A DNA stretch of 61,894 bases from Bacteroidales bacterium UBA1181 (GTDB lineage: Bacteria > Bacteroidota > Bacteroidia > Bacteroidales > Paludibacteraceae). Location: positions 1 to 61,894 of the forward strand of contig DBYR01000004.1 in NCBI GenBank assembly GCA_002310215.1, read 5' to 3'. Below the pieces are notes generated by a model. The model made no database searches, was not told where the DNA came from, and saw nothing but the letters and a program-made list of their open reading frames with translations. The first letter of the stretch is position 1. Each line of letters starts with the position of its first letter. Both the position numbers and the translations under genes were made by a program. Positions 17,358-26,390 of this stretch are shown here, one piece after another.

Positions 17358-17412
17358 GAACCCCGGAAGCGTGAAATGATTTAGGTTTCACGTTTTCGGG
17401 GTTCTTTTTTTT
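17358..17412 (+). terminator. Strong intrinsic terminator after the surface-protein gene
   Basis: GAACCCCGGAAGCGTGAAA pairs with TTTCACGTTTTCGGGGTTC through a stem of about 19 positions (with two internal mismatches or wobbles), followed by a run of eight or more T. Confidence 0.9.
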
Positions 17413-17448
17413 AATAATAAAGACCCGCTACAATTGTCGGTGCCATCT

Positions 17449-17479
17449 ATTGCACGAATGAAAAAATTGTTTATATTTG
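17449..17479 (+). promoter_or_regulatory. Consensus Bacteroidetes promoter for the GH5 gene
   Basis: TTG at 17450-17452 and TATATTTG at 17472-17479 are exactly 19 bases apart. The GH5 start codon lies 33 bases downstream. Confidence 0.75.
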
Positions 17480-17511
17480 TATGAACAAGTTTTACAATTA
17501 AATCAGTGCTT

Positions 17512-18771
17512 ATGTTGAAACGTATTCTAATACCATGTTTGGCAACTTTGATGATGGCTTGCGGAAATTCCAACACGAACGAACAAGCGGGCAAAGATGC
17601 GAAGGAGAGTGAAGGAAAGAGTGTAGAGAATAAGGAAACCAAGAAAGTGTCGGGCATCGGCGTGATTACGGAGGATGCGCTGAATGCGGAGATTCTTCCG
17701 CCGATGGAGTATCCGGCCAACTCCCCTGTAGGCAAGTGGGGCAAGCTGAAGGTCGCCCCGAACGAAAAGGGCGTACGCGTGCTCTGCGACGAAAAGGGCA
17801 ATCCTGTCCAACTGAAGGGCATGAGCTCGCACGGACTGCAGTGGGCCGGTGTGGCGGACATCACAGAAGAGAACATCAAGGCATTACGCAATGACTGGAA
17901 CTGCTCCGTCTTCCGTATCGTCTTCTACGTGGACGAGGAGGGCGGATACGCATACAATGAGACCCACCGCTCCCGTCACCTCGAAAATGCGGTGAAATGG
18001 TGCGGCGAAAACGGTATGTACCTTCTGATCGACTGGCACGTGCACAACCCGGGCAACCCGGAGGCCAAGCAGTACCGCAAGCACCCATCGTCGGGCATCG
18101 ACTTGGCGGGCGACTTCTTCACCTATTGCGCACGTCGTTTCCAGAACCAGAAACATATAATCTACGAGCTCTGCAACGAACCGAACCCTCGTAACGGCGC
18201 CACGACTTGGCCTAACCACATCAAGCCTTACTGCGAGGATATGCTGAAGATCATCCGTTCCTACGACAAGGACGTCATCTGTATCTGCGGTACGCCGAAT
18301 TGGAGCCAGGACGCCCACGTGGTCATCGGTAACGAGCCTCAGGACGAGAACGGAAATGTATATGACAACATCATGTACTCCTTCCACTTCTACTCCGCTT
18401 CCCACTACGACGGCATAGACCCGGATTCCCCTTACAGAGGCCATGACTACATGAAACCGTTGCGCGAGGGAGATTCCGCTTCCCATACGCCTTGTATTTT
18501 GGCTACTTTGCCTATCTTTGTGACAGAATTCGGAACGACTGACGCAAGCGGTTGGAACAACTTCAGACCTGACATCACAGACCGTTGGTTGAAGATCCTG
18601 GACGGCGATAACCTCGGCGGACAAAAAGTCAGCTGGTGTAACTGGAGCTTCAGCGCGGAGGGTGGCGCGAGCGCAACCCTGAAGTGGAACGAGGGTAACC
18701 TCCTGATCTGCGACAAACGTATCCTTACGGAGTCGGGCAAATATATTTACAAGAAACTACATGAAAAATAA
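17512..18771 (+). CDS. GH5-type glycoside hydrolase lipoprotein (endoglucanase-like)
   Basis: The 419-residue protein starts with a lipoprotein signal (lipobox MMAC, Cys17) and a Lys/Glu/Asn-rich linker to about residue 70. A TIM-barrel with GH5 signatures follows: LKGMSSHGLQW (101-111), DWHVH (174-178), ELCNEPNP with acid/base Glu223, HFYS (292-295) and FVTEFG with nucleophile Glu339. Such enzymes cleave beta-1,4-glucans or related chains; the exact substrate is unknown. I chose ATG 17512; a GTG six bases upstream is also in frame. Its end overlaps the next gene by 11 bases, so the two are one operon. It is probably exposed on the outer membrane. Confidence 0.85.
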   Translation: MLKRILIPCLATLMMACGNSNTNEQAGKDAKESEGKSVENKETKKVSGIGVITEDALNAEILPPMEYPANSPVGKWGKLKVAPNEKGVRVLCDEKGNPVQLKGMSSHGLQWAGVADITEENIKALRNDWNCSVFRIVFYVDEEGGYAYNETHRSRHLENAVKWCGENGMYLLIDWHVHNPGNPEAKQYRKHPSSGIDLAGDFFTYCARRFQNQKHIIYELCNEPNPRNGATTWPNHIKPYCEDMLKIIRSYDKDVICICGTPNWSQDAHVVIGNEPQDENGNVYDNIMYSFHFYSASHYDGIDPDSPYRGHDYMKPLREGDSASHTPCILATLPIFVTEFGTTDASGWNNFRPDITDRWLKILDGDNLGGQKVSWCNWSFSAEGGASATLKWNEGNLLICDKRILTESGKYIYKKLHEK

Positions 18772-20305
18772 AAGAGTTATATCAGAGGCATTCGCGATCT
18801 TCTTTCTATTATTCACCTTCCTCTCTGACGCTACCGCACAGAAAAAGAGGGAAATGCGCGGCGCTTGGGTGGCGACGGTCGCCAACATAGACTGGCCGAC
18901 GGACAGAACAGCTCCCGCCGAAACGCAGAAAGAGGAATTGGTTAAAATGATCGATTCGCTGCACCACTGCGGTGTCAACGCTATCATGTTCCAAGTGAGA
19001 CCTACCGCCGATGCCCTGTATAAGTCTAAGATAGAACCGTGGTCGGAATGGTTGACGGGGGAGCAAGGAAAAGCCCCGTCAACCGACTTCGACCCCCTAC
19101 AGGTGGCCGTGGAGGAGTGCCACAAACGATGCATGGAACTGCACGCTTGGATCAATCCCTACCGTGTGACCAACACGCCGACCGCACAACTCGCCGCCAA
19201 CCATATCTACCACAAAAAGCCTGAATTATTCATAACCTACGGGGAGAAAATCTATTTCGACCCAGGGAAGGAGGAGACCGCGAAGTTCCTGCTGAAAGTG
19301 CTCAAGGACATCGTCACACGCTACGACATCGACGGACTGCACCTCGACGACTACTTCTATCCATACCCCATCAAAGGGAAGGAATTCCCCGACGAGGCCA
19401 CCTTCCGCGCCAACAGCCACGGATTCAAGGATAAAGGTGACTGGCGCCGCGACAACGTCAACCGTATCGTGAAACGCATCCACGAAATGTTGCTCGACAC
19501 CAAGCCTTGGGTGCAGTTCGGCATCAGCCCGTTCGGCGTGTGGCGCAACAAATCGCAAGACCCGAAAGGCTCCAACACGAAGGCGGGATGCACCAACTAC
19601 GACGACCTCTACGCCGACGTGTTATTGTGGGCGGACAAGGGATGGATCGACTACATCGCCCCTCAACTATACTGGGAAGTGGGCAAGGCCGTGGCGGACT
19701 ATGCAGTGCTGGCTCCTTGGTGGCGCGAGAACGTGAAGAACTGCAACCTCTACTTCGGACTCTATGCGTCGGGCCTCGCCGTGAACAAGACCAAGGCGTG
19801 GAAGACCCCGAACGAACTCGCCCGACAGCTGCGTTTCAACGAACAATGCGTTGATATTGAGGGCGTCATCTACTACAGCACAAGTTACTTCCTACGCAAT
19901 CCACAAGGTCTATTGGATAGCCTAAAGACCACTTTCCAACCTTATCCGGCCATGACGCCTACCCATGGCAAGGGGCCGGAGGCGCTCTTCCCCCTGGAGG
20001 TGCGCATCGATACGGACACGCTCCGCTGGAAACCAATCGTGGCGGATGGGGGAGAGTCCATATCCTACTACGTGGTCTATGCCTTCGACGACACGGAGGT
20101 GTGCGACTTCGACAACCCGAAAAACATACTCTGCTTAACCCCTCAGACAGAAGTAAACCTGTCTCAGTATAATCTCAACGATACGATTTACAATATCGTC
20201 GTCACAGCTGTGAACCGCTACGGGAACGAGTCCGAACCGGAGACCCTCCTGTACTGGAAAAAACAACCAGCGGAGAAGACGGTTCCGATAAAAATATACA
20301 AATAA
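18761..20305 (+). CDS. GHL10 (DigH/YddW-like) secreted hydrolase
   Basis: The 514-residue protein has a signal peptide (about 1-26) and begins its mature part REMRGAWVATVANIDWP, the hallmark of the glycosyl-hydrolase-like 10 (DUF187) family. Later blocks include VNAIMFQVRPTADALY, MELHAWINPYRV and a GLHLDDYFYPYP segment with paired acids. Family knowledge: E. coli DigH hydrolyses peptidoglycan glycan strands stripped of stem peptides. A fibronectin-III-like C-terminal part (about 415-500) is likely. It overlaps the GH5 gene by 11 bases and the surE start by one base, so the operon mixes glucan-type and cell-wall-type hydrolases with surE. Confidence 0.85.
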   Translation: MKNKRVISEAFAIFFLLFTFLSDATAQKKREMRGAWVATVANIDWPTDRTAPAETQKEELVKMIDSLHHCGVNAIMFQVRPTADALYKSKIEPWSEWLTGEQGKAPSTDFDPLQVAVEECHKRCMELHAWINPYRVTNTPTAQLAANHIYHKKPELFITYGEKIYFDPGKEETAKFLLKVLKDIVTRYDIDGLHLDDYFYPYPIKGKEFPDEATFRANSHGFKDKGDWRRDNVNRIVKRIHEMLLDTKPWVQFGISPFGVWRNKSQDPKGSNTKAGCTNYDDLYADVLLWADKGWIDYIAPQLYWEVGKAVADYAVLAPWWRENVKNCNLYFGLYASGLAVNKTKAWKTPNELARQLRFNEQCVDIEGVIYYSTSYFLRNPQGLLDSLKTTFQPYPAMTPTHGKGPEALFPLEVRIDTDTLRWKPIVADGGESISYYVVYAFDDTEVCDFDNPKNILCLTPQTEVNLSQYNLNDTIYNIVVTAVNRYGNESEPETLLYWKKQPAEKTVPIKIYK

Positions 20306-21063
20306 TGGACAATAACAGACCTATCATACTGATTACCAACGACGATGGATACGAAGCGGACGGAATCACCCAGCTGACGGAAGTGGCGCGCCAGCATGGG
20401 AAGGTGGTGATCGTGGCCCCGGAGCAACAGCAATCCGGCAAATCATGCGCCATCACCCATAGCGTACCCTTGCGTATGCGCCTCGTCTCCGAATCCGATG
20501 ACATCACCATATACGCCTGCAACGGGACACCCGTGGACTGCGTGAAGCTATCGCTCTACACCCTTTTCAGGGAGAGACGTCCCGACTTGGTGATCTCTGG
20601 CATCAACCACGGTTCCAACGCCTCGGTGAACGCAGTTTACTCAGGTACCGTAGGTGCGGCTGTGGAGGGGTGCGTCAACAAGATATCCTCCATCGCCTTC
20701 TCCAGCCTACAATACGACAAGAAACTCGATCTGGGCAATGTACTGCCCATCATCTCCCAAATCATCGAGGATGTGGTGAGAACGCCTCTACCATTAGGCA
20801 CGCTGCTGAACGTGAACTTCCCGGTGGGGGAAGTGAAAGAGGTGCGTTTCTGCAGACAAGCCAACGCACGGTGGAGCGAGGAATACGTGCCCCACGACAC
20901 CGACAGTTTCCTCCTGGCAGGAGAATTCTACAACCGCGAGCCAGATGCGGAGGATACGGACGAATGGGCGCTCTCGCACCACATGGCATCCGTAGTTCCA
21001 CTGCTCGTTGACAGGACAGACTATAATTATTTACATAAATTAAATTATAAATATGGCAGATAA
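20305..21063 (+). CDS. surE: 5'/3'-nucleotidase SurE
   Basis: SurE is a metal-dependent nucleoside-monophosphate phosphatase of the stationary-phase survival family. The 252-residue protein shows ILITNDDGYEADG (Asn12-Asp13-Asp14, metal ligands), APEQQQSGKS near 42-51, GTPVDCVK and VISGINHGSN. The ATG overlaps the previous stop by one base. The end overlaps the small membrane-protein gene by 11 bases. The surE-to-lpxB linkage through one small membrane protein suggests co-expression with envelope synthesis. Confidence 0.95.
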   Translation: MDNNRPIILITNDDGYEADGITQLTEVARQHGKVVIVAPEQQQSGKSCAITHSVPLRMRLVSESDDITIYACNGTPVDCVKLSLYTLFRERRPDLVISGINHGSNASVNAVYSGTVGAAVEGCVNKISSIAFSSLQYDKKLDLGNVLPIISQIIEDVVRTPLPLGTLLNVNFPVGEVKEVRFCRQANARWSEEYVPHDTDSFLLAGEFYNREPDAEDTDEWALSHHMASVVPLLVDRTDYNYLHKLNYKYGR

Positions 21064-21481
21064 GCAATTGAACGAAGATTACTTGGACAAGGACCATCTG
21101 GAAGACGACGAAGAGGATGAGTTGGAAGAGGGCATGTTCGGCGACAACATGGTCGAGGAACAATTCCAGGAAGACTGGATGGAAGAGAAGAAGCCAACGA
21201 TTCCGTTCGACAACTTCTTCATCGGACTTTTCGGTGCGGTTATCCTCTCCATCCTCACCATCCGTCTGGTGACACTATCCGAACTGCCGGACGTGGGGCT
21301 GAAAGACCTGCTCAAGCAAGTCTATGACAGCAGCAACTTCCAAACCATCATGATGTCCGCCATGATTCCGAACCTCATACTCTTCTTCATCCTCTACAAA
21401 CTGGAGAGATGGAAGACGAACTACGGAGTTGTGGTCGCATCCCTCTTGATCACCGCGTTCTTATTCCTACACATCGTATGA
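21053..21481 (+). CDS. Small membrane protein with acidic N-terminus
   Basis: The 142-residue protein has a strongly acidic first third (many Asp/Glu to about residue 45). Three predicted transmembrane segments follow at about 53-72, 95-115 and 122-141. I do not recognise a named family. It overlaps surE by 11 bases and lpxB by four (ATGA), so translation is coupled on both sides. Its position directly before lpxB suggests a link to outer-membrane lipid synthesis, which is inference only. Confidence 0.75.
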   Translation: MADKQLNEDYLDKDHLEDDEEDELEEGMFGDNMVEEQFQEDWMEEKKPTIPFDNFFIGLFGAVILSILTIRLVTLSELPDVGLKDLLKQVYDSSNFQTIMMSAMIPNLILFFILYKLERWKTNYGVVVASLLITAFLFLHIV

Positions 21482-22623
21482 AATACTTCATCATAGCGGG
21501 CGAGGCATCGGGAGACCTGCATGCCTCCAACCTCATGGCCTCCATCAAAAAGAACGATGGAGAGGCGGATTTTTGTTTCCTCGGAGGAGACCTGATGTCG
21601 GCGCAAGGCGGAAAGTTAGTGCGCCACTACAAAGAGATGGCCTTCATGGGCATCATCCCCGTGTTGCTCCATGCCCGTACGATATTAGGTATCATCAAGC
21701 AGTGTAAACAAGCCATCCTCGACTACCAACCGGACGTGCTGATCTTGGTCGATTACCCCAGCTTCAACCTGAAGATGGCGCAGTTCGTGAAGGAGGAGAT
21801 GCCTTCCGTCCCTGTCTATTACTACATCTCGCCCAAGTTATGGGCATGGAAGGAGTATCGCCTGAAATCCATCCGCAAATATGTGGACAAGGTCTTCTCC
21901 ATCCTGCCATTCGAGGTGAAATGGTTCGGTGATAGAGGATACACGGTCGAATACGTGGGCAATCCGTGCGTCGATGCGGTAGAGAACCGCAAACATAAGA
22001 AGGAGTCCAGGGAAGAGTTCGAGGCACGCACCAAGGTAGGCGCACAACCCATCATCGCCCTGTTGGCGGGTAGCCGTGTGCAGGAGATCAAGAGTTCGCT
22101 CCCCATCATGTTGGAAGCCGCATCCCGTTACAAGGATTACCAACCGGTGGTCGCAGGAGTAAAATCGGTCGATTCCACCGTATATGAACCCATCCTGCGG
22201 AAATACGGGGCGAAGATTATCTACGACGAGACGTACGAGCTGTTGCAACAATCCGAGCTGGCATTGGTCTGCTCAGGCACCGCGACGCTCGAAACCGCCC
22301 TGCTCAGGGTACCGCAAGTGGTCGTCTACATGATCTCGGGAGGGTGGTTGGTCCACCGTTTCCTCGAACTGTTCATCCGAGTGCCATATATCTCCTTGGT
22401 GAACCTGATAGCGGACAAATGGTTGGTGAAGGAACTGGTGTCCGAGAACTTCACCGTCGAGAAGGTATGTGCGGAAATCGATCGCCTGCGGGTAGGAGAG
22501 GAGAGAGAGAAGATGTTGCGGGAATACGACGAATTGATCGAGCTTTTGGGGCACGAATCCGCCTCCGACAGAGCCGCCAACGCAATCCGAAAAGCAATTG
22601 AGGAAAGAAGACTTCACTCATAA
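21478..22623 (+). CDS. lpxB: Lipid-A-disaccharide synthase
   Basis: LpxB (GT19) joins lipid X and UDP-2,3-diacylglucosamine into the lipid A disaccharide at the inner-membrane face. The 381-residue protein starts MKYFIIAGEASGDLHASNLM, the family N-terminus. It contains YYISPKLWAWKEYR, VEYVGNPCVDAV, ALLAGSRVQEI and VCSGTATLETAL, in the usual order. The start at 21478 overlaps the upstream stop (ATGA). An upstream in-frame extension has no family similarity. No other lpx genes are adjacent. Confidence 0.95.
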   Translation: MKYFIIAGEASGDLHASNLMASIKKNDGEADFCFLGGDLMSAQGGKLVRHYKEMAFMGIIPVLLHARTILGIIKQCKQAILDYQPDVLILVDYPSFNLKMAQFVKEEMPSVPVYYYISPKLWAWKEYRLKSIRKYVDKVFSILPFEVKWFGDRGYTVEYVGNPCVDAVENRKHKKESREEFEARTKVGAQPIIALLAGSRVQEIKSSLPIMLEAASRYKDYQPVVAGVKSVDSTVYEPILRKYGAKIIYDETYELLQQSELALVCSGTATLETALLRVPQVVVYMISGGWLVHRFLELFIRVPYISLVNLIADKWLVKELVSENFTVEKVCAEIDRLRVGEEREKMLREYDELIELLGHESASDRAANAIRKAIEERRLHS

Positions 22624-22913
22624 AGAAGGCGGCAGGTGATGCCCAAACAACGCCACATAGAAGAGGAGAACCCCCAGAGAACTTAATTGGTCAATAAAAT
22701 TCATATTATTAATCAATTCATACAAAAAAAGCCTACCGACATAAAAAGAAAGCGTCTTATTTGGAATCATGGAAACGATTTCGTATATTCGTAAAAGTGT
22801 GATGTAAGATTACAAATAAGGGTCACAAATTGGAACTGATGTAAGTTAAATGTGTATATGATGTAAAACAATTACGTGACTTTGAGTGAGTTTTTAATTC
22901 AGTGTCATTAATT
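22624..22913 (+). other. Intergenic stretch without recognised gene
   Basis: About 290 bases after lpxB. The left part is a mixed sequence; the right part is AT-rich with no open frame of note. I see no terminator with a clear T run and no RNA structure I recognise. Confidence 0.4.
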
Positions 22914-22921
22914 TATTTTTG
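22914..22921 (+). promoter_or_regulatory. -7-like element abutting a start codon
   Basis: TATTTTTG matches TANNTTTG, but it ends only six bases before the ATG at 22927. If it is a promoter, the message would be leaderless or would start within the gene. It could equally be a chance match. Confidence 0.3.
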
Positions 22922-22926
22922 TGCTA

Positions 22927-23403
22927 ATGGTAAGTTATAGTAAGTTTCTAAAACCTATTCAAGGTTTGTTCGCCTCATTGTCGCATTCGATAGCGACAGA
23001 GTCGAAGTATTTGACGATAGAGACGTCGTCAGGAAAGAAGATTTCCTTTTCGATAGCTGACAATCCGATGATTTCCATCGGGAGAGGGTCCCTCACCGTG
23101 GAGAGTTCATCCGACCGGTCCTATAGGGTAGAGGACGTGAAGGGCTACCACTTCAGTGAGAACAAGCCATCCCTTCCTGAGTTCCTATCCGATGCCATCC
23201 GCGTCATCTCCAGCAAAAGCAGGGAGATCCAACTGATGGGTGTGCCACCATCCTGCGAGATAGCCATCTGTTCAGAGAACGGCAGCATACGCGACAGCAT
23301 CCATTCCGACCAACAAGGAAACGCATGGATCTGCGACCGATTCTCCGCAGGCACCTATCTGATTACCGTCGGTAACAAATCATTCCATCTGATAAAAAAA
23401 TAA
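22927..23403 (+). CDS. Small secreted-type protein with sorting-like tail
   Basis: This protein is 158 residues from the ATG at 22927. Residues 25-80 (LTIETSSGKKISFSIAD, then VEDVKGYHFSE) match a common Bacteroidales pattern in which a short sequence-display domain precedes a beta-rich tail. The end, CEIAICSENG and GTYLITVGNKSFHLIKK, resembles that tail. The N-terminus is only weakly hydrophobic, so secretion is unclear and the gene may be a shortened family member. No neighbour clarifies its role. GTG 22921 is an alternative start. Confidence 0.55.
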   Translation: MVSYSKFLKPIQGLFASLSHSIATESKYLTIETSSGKKISFSIADNPMISIGRGSLTVESSSDRSYRVEDVKGYHFSENKPSLPEFLSDAIRVISSKSREIQLMGVPPSCEIAICSENGSIRDSIHSDQQGNAWICDRFSAGTYLITVGNKSFHLIKK

Positions 23404-23722
23404 ATACAGCGAGTAGCCTATGGGTATATCATTACGCAAACCTTAATAAAATACATATAATAAACTCAGGCATCCCCTGACTCCTATTCCGATAGGGACA
23501 GAAAACATATCCGAAGGAATATGAAAGTCCGTATGGGAAGACACCCTCCACATGCGAAAAAGACGTGGAAGAGGGATATTGGAAAACCCGTGGGTTGGAT
23601 GACTCCCCGAAACATGACGGAGAGCATCCGTAAGCTACTATAACAAACGCAATATACAACATGGGACCAACAAACCGTTGGTCCCACCGATGCGGTCGGA
23701 GAACATCACCGAATCGCCTTTC
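23404..23722 (+). other. Intergenic stretch with a perfect 9-bp hairpin
   Basis: No gene is supported in these 319 bases. A perfect hairpin GGGACCAAC-AAACC-GTTGGTCCC (23663-23685) sits between convergent genes, without a T run on either side. It could be a bidirectional, Rho-assisted or weak terminator. Confidence 0.45.
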
Positions 23723-25384
23723 CTATTTGTACATGAAACGTTTAATGCTCTTCTTGGCAGTCTTCTCGAAAGGCTCAGCCTGCACTTCGATGGCGCTGAG
23801 GTACTCGTAGGAGGCTAAGTTACGGTTGACCTTGAGCCTCATATCCTCCATCATCTCCGCCACTCTCTGCGGATCGACATCTTCCCCTATGTTCGGGTAA
23901 TTCGGGTAGACAAGCGCCACCAAACGGTTCTTGCCACGCAGGACGACCAAACTCTCTGCCACGATAGGCTGGTGGTTCAGACGATCCTCGATCTCCTCCG
24001 GATAGATGTTCTGCCCCGTCGACATAAGGATCATGTTCTTCGTGCGGCCCTTGATATAGAGGAAATCGTCCGCATCCAAAATACCCACATCCCCGGTCTT
24101 GAGCCAACCATCCTCGGTGAACACCGAACGGGTCGCCTCCTCGTTCTTGTAATAACCTTTCATCACGTTCGGTCCCTTCACAAGGATTTCGCCCGCCTCC
24201 GTATATGGGTCGGACGAGTTGATCTTCACCGTCACCTGATCGATGGCCTTACCCACCGCATGCGGCTTCGGATGCTTGTAAACCAGACTGACGAGCGGCG
24301 AACACTCCGTCATGCCATAGCCCACCGCATACGGGAACCCGATCTTATGGTAGAAATCCTCCACCTCATGGTTCAGACCCGCACCACCGACGAACATCAG
24401 CTTGATGTGGCCACCATAAGCCTCCATCACACGTTTCTTGAGCTTGGAGCATACAATACGGGAAAGCAACGGAAGCCTATAAAGGATTTGAATATGTTTT
24501 TTCTTCAAGGAAGGCAGGGCATGTTTCTTGTAAATCGCCTCGAAGAACATCGGCACCATCGAGGTCCATTCCGGCTTCACCTCCTGCATCGCCTTGATCA
24601 ACACATTCAGACTCGGCACCTTGTAGAGGTAGACGATGTAGGAACCCAAGACCACGGGCAGGAAGAGATCGTTCATCAGGGCCATGCCATGCGCAAGCGG
24701 AAGGAAAGAAATCACCTTGTCGCCCGGACCCGCCGCAATGGAGTGACGAAGGAAGTCCACCACACAACGGAAATTGCCGCCAGACAACATGACACCCTTC
24801 GTGAAACCGGTGGTGCCGGAGGTGTAGATGAGCACCAACATCTCATCGTCACCCTTTCCCGGGAAACAGATGTCTTGGGCCTGAAATCCGTTAGGATAGC
24901 GTTGCTCGAACATCCTATCGATCTCACGCAACGCCTCCTCGCCACGCTCGCCCCGCAATTGGCGCATATCTTTTAATTCAGAAAAAGAAAAGACCGTGTC
25001 GATCCGCTGAATATTCTCACTACGAAGACGCTCCCAGTTCGCATCGGATATGAAGAGAATCTTACTCTCCGAATGGTTAAGGATCTCCTCGATGACGTCA
25101 GGGTGGAAATCCTCTTGGATAGGCACCGCCACCGCACCATAGGTGATGACCGAAAGGAACGAAACAGCCCATTCCATCGAATTAGGACCCACCACAGCGA
25201 TTTTATCCTCACGTGTGACGCCGAGTCGCTCGAAAAGCAGATGCATCTTGGCGATTTCCTTCGCCACTTCTCCATAGGAATAGCTCACCTGCGTCGAATA
25301 ATTGTACAAAAAACGTGAACCCCAATTCTGTTTGAATGAACGTTCAAAATACTGAGTAAAAGAATCAGACATATTCTGCGCCAT
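23723..25384 (-). CDS. Long-chain acyl-CoA ligase (AMP-binding)
   Basis: The 553-residue protein is an ANL-superfamily adenylating enzyme. It carries the P-loop YTSGTTGFTKG, a YGMTECSP motif in the middle, and GWLKTGDVG with KGRTKNMI towards the end, ending KKSIKRFMYK with the catalytic Lys region. These enzymes activate fatty acids with ATP and CoA. The size and TGDVG/KGRTK blocks fit long-chain ligases rather than MenE. I chose the ATG at 25384 (MAQNMSD); an ATG three codons upstream is possible. It stands alone on the minus strand, between two plus-strand groups. Confidence 0.85.
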   Translation of the reverse strand: MAQNMSDSFTQYFERSFKQNWGSRFLYNYSTQVSYSYGEVAKEIAKMHLLFERLGVTREDKIAVVGPNSMEWAVSFLSVITYGAVAVPIQEDFHPDVIEEILNHSESKILFISDANWERLRSENIQRIDTVFSFSELKDMRQLRGERGEEALREIDRMFEQRYPNGFQAQDICFPGKGDDEMLVLIYTSGTTGFTKGVMLSGGNFRCVVDFLRHSIAAGPGDKVISFLPLAHGMALMNDLFLPVVLGSYIVYLYKVPSLNVLIKAMQEVKPEWTSMVPMFFEAIYKKHALPSLKKKHIQILYRLPLLSRIVCSKLKKRVMEAYGGHIKLMFVGGAGLNHEVEDFYHKIGFPYAVGYGMTECSPLVSLVYKHPKPHAVGKAIDQVTVKINSSDPYTEAGEILVKGPNVMKGYYKNEEATRSVFTEDGWLKTGDVGILDADDFLYIKGRTKNMILMSTGQNIYPEEIEDRLNHQPIVAESLVVLRGKNRLVALVYPNYPNIGEDVDPQRVAEMMEDMRLKVNRNLASYEYLSAIEVQAEPFEKTAKKSIKRFMYK

Positions 25385-25601
25385 ATACATCAAAAAATAT
25401 CCATTGCCTTATTTTCGAAAATCAATTCGAATTATCGTAACGTAAATCATCGGAATGAAGATCAAACAACGGACGAAGCCATACGATTCTTCATAATCCA
25501 CCGCGAATTTATTGAAAAAAATTCATGATTCAACAAATAAATAAAAAAAGCGATTACCTGAATCTTTTACGATAAAAAGGGAAAAAACAAAGAGAAATCC
25601 T

Positions 25602-25609
25602 TACCTTTG
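25602..25609 (+). promoter_or_regulatory. Putative -7 element for the J-domain gene
   Basis: TACCTTTG matches TANNTTTG and lies 21 bases upstream of the start at 25630. Confidence 0.5.
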
Positions 25610-25629
25610 AGAATGAAATAGGCAAGCAG

Positions 25630-26385
25630 ATGAAAGACTTAAATATATTGTTCATCATTATCTTTATCCTCTTCTTCGTGATTTGCCTTCTCGTCTACTT
25701 CCGGTCGAGCGACCGATCGTACGAGAAGACCAAGGAGGGCAGGGTGGCGCGTGACATCATCGCGCTCTTCTCCATCGTGATGAAGATGAACGGGGTGGTG
25801 GACAAAGTGGAGCTCAACATCGCGAGGAAGTACTTCTTCCACCACTTCCATGGCCACCTCATCTGGGCGGTCAATATGCTGAACGATCTGAACGCTAAAA
25901 AACTGAAACAATACCTGTACTATTGCACGGAGATACTAAACCTCCATATCCTGAAATACAACGAACGCCTTGAACTGCTCAATGTCCTCTTCGAGATCGG
26001 GTACACCTGCAACGGCATAGACGACCAGAAAATCGAACTGTTGCGCGGCATCGCCAAATACCTCCTCATACAAGATTGGGACCTCGCCTCGCTGGAGTAC
26101 AAATACGAATGCGGGAAGTACAGCAACAGGGAGAAGCAACAGCAGGCGCTCGAACAAGCCTACAAATACAAGATGGAGGTGGCCTACACCATCCTCGGAC
26201 TGAAACCGGGCGCTCCGCTCAGCGCCATCAAAGCCGCCTACAGGGACTTGGCGAAGAAATATCACCCCGACCATATCCCGGCGGAGCTGGACGAGGAGAT
26301 GAAGGAGATGTCCGCCACCCTCTTCCGACAAATCACCGAGGCTTATAATTACTTGAACGAAATATTCAATCCAAGTAACAGATAG
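25630..26385 (+). CDS. Membrane-anchored J-domain protein, DjlA-like
   Basis: The 251-residue protein has one N-terminal transmembrane helix (about 5-25). A TerB-like helical domain follows (about 38-130; ALFSIVMKMNGVVDKVE), then a C-terminal J domain with the HPD motif in KKYHPDHIP. This TM-TerB-DnaJ order is that of DjlA-type co-chaperones, which recruit DnaK at the membrane. The J domain's helix II starts AIKAAYRDLAKKYHPD. The next gene begins six bases later, so the two are probably co-transcribed. Confidence 0.85.
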   Translation: MKDLNILFIIIFILFFVICLLVYFRSSDRSYEKTKEGRVARDIIALFSIVMKMNGVVDKVELNIARKYFFHHFHGHLIWAVNMLNDLNAKKLKQYLYYCTEILNLHILKYNERLELLNVLFEIGYTCNGIDDQKIELLRGIAKYLLIQDWDLASLEYKYECGKYSNREKQQQALEQAYKYKMEVAYTILGLKPGAPLSAIKAAYRDLAKKYHPDHIPAELDEEMKEMSATLFRQITEAYNYLNEIFNPSNR

Positions 26386-26390
26386 GAAAA

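Noticed and set aside
23972..24976. A 334-codon plus-strand open frame opposite the acyl-CoA ligase
   Set aside because: It is antisense to a gene with complete AMP-binding motifs, is His/Arg-rich and has no promoter or family pattern.
23723..25384. The missing menE
   Set aside because: The ligase has long-chain acyl-CoA ligase-like size and motifs and is 8 kb from the men genes with its own strand and context.
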